64,000 nt of DNA from Acidimicrobiales bacterium (GTDB taxonomy: Bacteria; Actinomycetota; Acidimicrobiia; Acidimicrobiales; RAAP-2). Location of the stretch: assembly GCA_017883135.1 (NCBI GenBank), contig JADGOE010000005.1:1-64000 (forward strand). Reading direction: 5' to 3'. The translations under genes and the position numbers were made by a program. The notes beneath the pieces were generated by a model. The model did no database searches, was not told the DNA's origin, and saw only the letters and a list, made by a program, of their open reading frames with translations. Of this stretch, positions 59,948 to 64,000 are shown piece after piece (positions within the stretch are counted from its first letter, which is position 1; each line of letters starts with the position of its first letter).

Positions 59948-61114
59948 TCAGCCGCGGGGCAGCCCGAGCATGCGCTCGGCCACCACGTTCCGTTGGATCT
60001 CGTTGGTGCCGGCGTAGATGGGGCCGGCCAGGGCGAACAGGTACCCATCGAGCCACGGCGCGTCCGCACCGCCGCCATGCAGCTCGGCTTCGGGGCCCAA
60101 CAGGGCGAGGGCCGCCCGGTGGATGGCGAGGTCGGTCTCCGACCAGTGGATCTTGTTGGCACTCGCCTCTGGTCCCACCGACCCTCCGTCCAGCACACGG
60201 GTGGCGGTCCACAGCGTGTTGAGCCGGTAGGCCTCGGCGTCCATCCACGCCTGGGCGACGGCATCGGCCGTGCGCAGTGCGCGCTCGGGGTCGCTGACCA
60301 TTCGTTCCGCGTAGAGCGCCACCAGCCGGCCTGCAGCCTCGCAGTAGCGTGCCGGGCTTCGCAGGCTGAGCCCTCGTTCGGAGCCGGCGGTGGCCATGGC
60401 CACGTTCCACCCTCGGTCGACTCCCCCGAGGACTTGCGAGTCGGGCACGAAGACCTCCTCGAAGAAGATCTCTGCGAACCCGGTCTCACCGTCGATCTGC
60501 GGGATGGGCCGCACGGTCACTCCCGGTGAGCCCATCTCGACGAGGAAGTAGGTGAGCCCCCGATGGCGCTCGGCCTCCGGGTCGGTCCGGAACAGCCCGA
60601 AGCACCATTCGGCGAACGCACCCCGGGAGGCCCAGGTCTTCTGCCCGGTCAGCACCCAGCCGTCGTCGTTATCTGCACGCCTGGCCCGGCTGCGGATGCC
60701 GGCCAGGTCGCTGCCGGCGTCGGGTTCGGACCAACCCTGGCACCAGATCTCCGCGCCAGAGGCCATCGGCGCAAGGAACCTGGCCTTCTGCCCGTCGGTG
60801 CCGAATTCGAACAAGGTGGGGGCCAGCAGGAAGACCCCGTTCTGGCTGACCCGCAGCGGAGCCTGGGCCCGCCAGTACTCCTCCTCGAAGATGAGCCACT
60901 CGAGGATTCCCACGCCACGCCCGCCGTACTCCTCGGGCCACGAGACCACCGACCACCGATCGTCGAACATGGTCCGCTCCCACGCCCGGTGGGCCTCGAA
61001 TCCCTCGGCCGTGTCGAGGGAGGGAAGGGAGCGTGGCGCCGGTGCCCGTGCAGACAGCCACGAGCGTGCCTCCTCCCGGAACGCCTCCTGGGCATCGGTG
61101 TATCGCAGGTCCAT
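59948..61114 (-). CDS. Acyl-CoA dehydrogenase, large subunit of a second heteromeric pair
   Basis: A 388-residue ACAD. MDLRYTDAQEAFREEARSWL closely parallels the start of the large chain at 51107. WCQGWSEPDAGSDLAGIRSRA, KTWASRGAFAEWC and AGPIYAGTNEIQRNVVAERMLGLP are the FAD-binding and C-terminal signatures. In-frame ATGs at 61126 and 61138 are alternative starts; 61114 is chosen by homology to the sister gene. It is divergent from a thiolase gene, with a shared palindromic operator in the gap. Confidence 0.87.
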   Translation of the reverse strand: MDLRYTDAQEAFREEARSWLSARAPAPRSLPSLDTAEGFEAHRAWERTMFDDRWSVVSWPEEYGGRGVGILEWLIFEEEYWRAQAPLRVSQNGVFLLAPTLFEFGTDGQKARFLAPMASGAEIWCQGWSEPDAGSDLAGIRSRARRADNDDGWVLTGQKTWASRGAFAEWCFGLFRTDPEAERHRGLTYFLVEMGSPGVTVRPIPQIDGETGFAEIFFEEVFVPDSQVLGGVDRGWNVAMATAGSERGLSLRSPARYCEAAGRLVALYAERMVSDPERALRTADAVAQAWMDAEAYRLNTLWTATRVLDGGSVGPEASANKIHWSETDLAIHRAALALLGPEAELHGGGADAPWLDGYLFALAGPIYAGTNEIQRNVVAERMLGLPRG

Positions 61115-61158
61115 CGGGGTATCCATTGTCAGGTCCATCGGCTCGCGGGTGTCCCGGG

Positions 61159-61181
61159 AAATCTGACACACCGCCAGATTT
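61159..61181. promoter_or_regulatory. Palindromic operator between acyl-CoA dehydrogenase and thiolase
   Basis: AAATCTGAC-N5-GCCAGATTT, 9-bp arms with one mismatched pair. It lies in the 101-bp divergent gap and is placed to control both directions. The core CTGACACACCGCCAG differs by one base from the copy at 52357-52371. Confidence 0.65.
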
Positions 61182-61215
61182 CCGGCAACCACGGCCCATC
61201 GGCCACAATGACGGG

Positions 61216-62421
61216 ATGCCAAACGCGGTGATCGTCGACGTGGTCCGTACCCCAGTGGGAAAGAAGAACGGCCGATTGTCGGGATGGCATGCCGTCGACC
61301 TGGCCGCCCAACCGCTCAGGGCACTGCTCGAGCGCAACGACCTCGACCCGGCGCTGGTGGAGGACGTGGTCTTCGGATGCACCATGACGGTGGGGGAGCA
61401 GGCCATGAACATCGGCCGCAACGCCGCCCTTGCCGCCGGCTTTCCGGACACCGTGCCCGGTACGACGGTGGACCGGCAGTGTGGCTCGGCCCAACAGGCG
61501 GTCCACTTCGCGGCGCAAGCAGTCATGTCGGGAGCGATGGACGTGGTCATAGGCGGTGGCGTCGAGGCGATGAGCCGGGTGCCCATCGGGTCCACCACGG
61601 AACACGGCCCCGGCGAGGCCTACGGGCCCACCGTGCACGGCCGGTTCGACTTCATCCATCAGGGACTGTGTGCCGAGGAGATCGCACGCCGCTGGGAGAT
61701 CGACCGCGAGCAGATGGATCGGTTCGCCCTCCGATCCCACGACCGCGCAGCACGAGCCATCGCCGAGGGCCGGTTCGACGACGAGATCGTTCCGCTGGCG
61801 ACCTGCCGCGCCCGCATCGAGGACAAGGTGGCGGTGGCCGGCAGTGACGACGGTGACCCCGCCGGCGAGGGACCGTTGACGTTCGACGAAGGGGTGAGGG
61901 CTGGTTCGAGCTACGAGAAGCTCGCGTCCCTGCCACCGTGCTTCGTCGAGGGCGGCCTGGTGACGGCGGCCACATCGTCCCAGATCTCCGACGGTGCAGG
62001 CGCGGTGCTGATCATGTCGGAAGAGCGAGCGGGACAGCTCGGGCTTCGGCCCCGGGCCCGGTTCCACACGTTCGCGGTGGCGGCCAACGACCCGGTGATC
62101 ATGCTGACCGCCCCGATCCCCGCCACCACCCTGGTGCTCGAGAAGTCGAAGCTGTCCCTCGACGACATCGAGGTGGTCGAGATCAATGAGGCGTTCGCCT
62201 CGGTGGTGCTGGCGTGGGAGAAGGAGCACCATCCCGACATGGACAGGGTCAACGTCAACGGTGGCGCCATCGCCATCGGGCATCCCACCGGCGGCGGGGG
62301 GGCACGGCTGCTGGCCACCCTGCTCAACGAGATGGAGAGGTCCGGGGCCCGCTACGGGCTCCAGACCATGTGCGAGGGCGGCGGTCAGGCCAACGCCACC
62401 ATCATCGAGCGGTTGGGGTAG
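61216..62421 (+). CDS. fadA: Acetyl-CoA C-acyltransferase (thiolase)
   Basis: A 401-residue thiolase. It starts MPNAVIVDVVRTPVGKKNG. The nucleophile Cys is in TTVDRQCGSAQQAV, the Asn and Glu in VEINEAFASVV, His in AIAIGHPTGGGGARL, and the second Cys in LQTMCEGGGQANATI; all key residues are present. It cleaves 3-ketoacyl-CoA in beta-oxidation or runs in reverse. ATG 61216 lies 6 nt after CACAAT with no ribosome binding site. It shares a divergent operator with the acyl-CoA dehydrogenase pair, giving a coherent degradation unit. Confidence 0.92.
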   Translation: MPNAVIVDVVRTPVGKKNGRLSGWHAVDLAAQPLRALLERNDLDPALVEDVVFGCTMTVGEQAMNIGRNAALAAGFPDTVPGTTVDRQCGSAQQAVHFAAQAVMSGAMDVVIGGGVEAMSRVPIGSTTEHGPGEAYGPTVHGRFDFIHQGLCAEEIARRWEIDREQMDRFALRSHDRAARAIAEGRFDDEIVPLATCRARIEDKVAVAGSDDGDPAGEGPLTFDEGVRAGSSYEKLASLPPCFVEGGLVTAATSSQISDGAGAVLIMSEERAGQLGLRPRARFHTFAVAANDPVIMLTAPIPATTLVLEKSKLSLDDIEVVEINEAFASVVLAWEKEHHPDMDRVNVNGGAIAIGHPTGGGGARLLATLLNEMERSGARYGLQTMCEGGGQANATIIERLG

Positions 62422-62448
62422 CCGCCGGTCGGTGGGCCGGGTCGCTCG

Positions 62449-64000
62449 CTACACGGGGTCGGACTGCGACGTCGACTCGACCTGCTTGTTGAAGTCGACG
62501 CTGTCCGCCCGGGTGGGGCGTGACATCAGGTACCCCTGGTAGAGGTCGCAACCCAGCTCGGCGATCCGCTGTAGCTGGATCGGCGTCTCCACGCCTTCGG
62601 CCAGGACGACCAGTCCGAGGGCCTTGCTGAGCTGCACGATGGCGGCGACGATCGCCTCGTCGGTCTCGAAGGCCCCCAGGCCGTCCACGAAGGACTTGTC
62701 GATCTTGAGGATCTTGACGGGCAACTGCTTGAGCCGGGCGAGGGACGACTCGCCGGTGCCGAAGTCGTCGATGGCCAGCCCGACGCCCATCTCGTGGATG
62801 CCGCCGAGCATCGCGATCGACGCCGATGTGTCGCTCATCAGCATGCTCTCGGTGACTTCCAACACCAGGGCCTCGGCCGGGAGCCCCGAGTCGGCCAGTG
62901 CCGAGGCGATGGTGTCCAGCAGTTCGATGTCGTTGAGCTGGTGGGCGGAGAGATTGACCGTGATGTAGGCGTTCTCCGCGCCCGGCAGCTCCCTGCGCCA
63001 CCTCGCCATGGTCTGGCAGGACTCGCGCAGCACCCAGCTCCCGAGCGAGAAGATGAGGTCGGTCTCCTCGGCGAAGGGGATGAACTCCATCGGGCCCAGC
63101 AGGCCGCGCGTGGGATGGTGCCAGCGGACCAGCGCCTCCATGGCCACAATGCGGTCGTCGCTGACCGACGCGATGGGCTGGTAGTGGACGGCCAGTTCGT
63201 CGTGATCGATCGAGTGACGCAGGTCGTCGTAGATCTCGAGTCGGGCCACCGACTTGGCCCGGAGCGACTCGTCGAACACCTCGACCCTCGAGCGTCCTTT
63301 GCTCTTCGCCTGAAACATGGCCACATCTGCCTGCTGGAGAATGTCCTGGGCCGTCTGTAGTCCTCGCATGACGAACGACACGCCCACGCTGCAAGTGACC
63401 ACGACGCTGCGTCCGGTCGAGAGCTGGACCGGTTCGGCCAGGAGCCTCGAATACTCGGTGGCCAGGCTGACGGCGACGTGGACATCGTGGACGTTGCGGC
63501 ACAGCACGACGAACTCGTCACCCGAGAATCGGCTGACTACGTCGCCACCCCGGACCGCTGACTTGAACCGTTGGGCCAGGGCCAGCAGGACCTCGTCACC
63601 ACTGGCGTGGCCGAACGAGTCGTTGACCAGCTTGAAGCGGTCGAGGTCGATGAACAGCACTGCCAGATTGGACTCGCGCTGCATCGAGATGAGCAGCTCT
63701 CGCTCGAGCTCGTCGTTGAACAGTGGGCGATTGCCCAGCCCGGTGAGGGAGTCGTGGTAGGCGAGCCAACTGAGTTGGGCCTCGGCCGCCTTGCGATCGG
63801 TGACGTCGGTGAACGAGCAGACCACCATGGGGGCATCGACTTGGCCGGCGCCGGACAAGAGCCGCGAACTGAGGGACAGCCATTGGCGGCGCCCGCTTCC
63901 GTCGGTCACCCCGATGACGACGTCGTCCTCCGACTCGTTGGTGGCCAAGGTCTTCTCGTGGGGGAACATGTCGGCGGACAGTGGATGACCGTCGCCGTTG
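62449..64000 (-). CDS. PAS-GGDEF-EAL cyclic-di-GMP protein, 5' end outside the window
   Basis: At least 517 residues; the frame is open to the right edge, so the N-terminus is missing. The visible part starts with the end of a PAS/PAC domain (SGRRQWLSLSSRLL, VVCSFTDVTDRKAAE). The diguanylate cyclase domain follows, with LAYHDSLTGLGNR and the active-site loop FSGDEF (SGDEF variant). Then the phosphodiesterase domain MEALVRW, VNLSAHQL, EVTESML, AIDDFGTGESSL, KIDKSFVDGL and AEGVET, all intact. Both synthesis and hydrolysis of c-di-GMP are possible. Nothing regulatory is visible. Confidence 0.9.
   Translation of the reverse strand, partial: NGDGHPLSADMFPHEKTLATNESEDDVVIGVTDGSGRRQWLSLSSRLLSGAGQVDAPMVVCSFTDVTDRKAAEAQLSWLAYHDSLTGLGNRPLFNDELERELLISMQRESNLAVLFIDLDRFKLVNDSFGHASGDEVLLALAQRFKSAVRGGDVVSRFSGDEFVVLCRNVHDVHVAVSLATEYSRLLAEPVQLSTGRSVVVTCSVGVSFVMRGLQTAQDILQQADVAMFQAKSKGRSRVEVFDESLRAKSVARLEIYDDLRHSIDHDELAVHYQPIASVSDDRIVAMEALVRWHHPTRGLLGPMEFIPFAEETDLIFSLGSWVLRESCQTMARWRRELPGAENAYITVNLSAHQLNDIELLDTIASALADSGLPAEALVLEVTESMLMSDTSASIAMLGGIHEMGVGLAIDDFGTGESSLARLKQLPVKILKIDKSFVDGLGAFETDEAIVAAIVQLSKALGLVVLAEGVETPIQLQRIAELGCDLYQGYLMSRPTRADSVDFNKQVESTSQSDPV

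Overview
This is 64 kb of very GC-rich actinobacterial chromosome, read most plausibly as class Acidimicrobiia (an inference). The pointers are an actinobacterial qcrCAB/cta respiratory supercomplex set, several paired acyl-CoA dehydrogenases, an F420-type LLM oxidoreductase, and two exported proteins built from 42-residue GYWLVASDGG repeats, which are common in that class. Many genes lack a ribosome binding site and instead have a TAnnnT -10 box 6-8 nt before the start codon, so leaderless transcripts seem frequent.

Layout. 0.1-7.8 kb: two membrane proteins, a large MprF/LysX-type aminoacyl-lipid synthase fused to a degenerate phosphoesterase domain, acetyl-CoA synthetase and a HAD-type phosphatase. 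7.8-13.6 kb (minus): a tightly overlapped operon of an HhH protein, hemE, hemH/cpfC, hemY/cgoX and lnt. 13.7-16.0 kb: HelD-type RNA polymerase recycling helicase. 16.2-20.1 kb: ctaE-qcrC-qcrA-qcrB. 20.4-21.5 kb: a small lower-GC accessory patch with a VapB-like antitoxin and an internally deleted VapC. 21.6-24.7 kb (minus): ctaC-ctaD-ctaF, which with the plus-strand cluster supplies the bc1-aa3 chain. 24.9-30.2 kb (minus): metallo-beta-lactamase hydrolase, membrane proteins, TatA, crotonase and SCPx-like thiolase. 30.4-38 kb: GH1 glycosidase, nitronate monooxygenase, DHA2 exporter, S1P-lyase-like PLP enzyme and an ABC exporter. 38-41 kb: two divergent TetR regulators, a small XRE regulator and a cyclase-family hydrolase. 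41-42.8 kb: CAP-domain repeat protein. 42.8-53.2 kb: aldehyde dehydrogenase, D-aminoacylase-type amidohydrolase, MscS channel, LLM oxidoreductase, two acyl-CoA dehydrogenases, amidohydrolase and SDR. 53.3-56.3 kb: SGNH hydrolase and CHAP-domain repeat protein. 56.3-58.0 kb: a TnpB transposable unit. 58-64 kb: PfpI protein, a second acyl-CoA dehydrogenase pair, thiolase and a truncated GGDEF-EAL protein.

Two observations stand out. First, the tnpB gene sits in a 1,706-bp unit bounded by about 38-bp inverted repeats and an exact 8-bp target duplication. This is not the architecture of IS200/IS605 or IS607. The unit inserted exactly at the stop codon of the upstream CHAP gene and supplied a replacement stop. 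Second, five copies of a palindrome, CTGAC-N5-GTCAG, lie at promoters of the acyl-CoA/amidohydrolase/aldehyde dehydrogenase genes and between the two divergent TetR genes. This suggests a local lipid-catabolism regulon whose repressor is encoded in the window.
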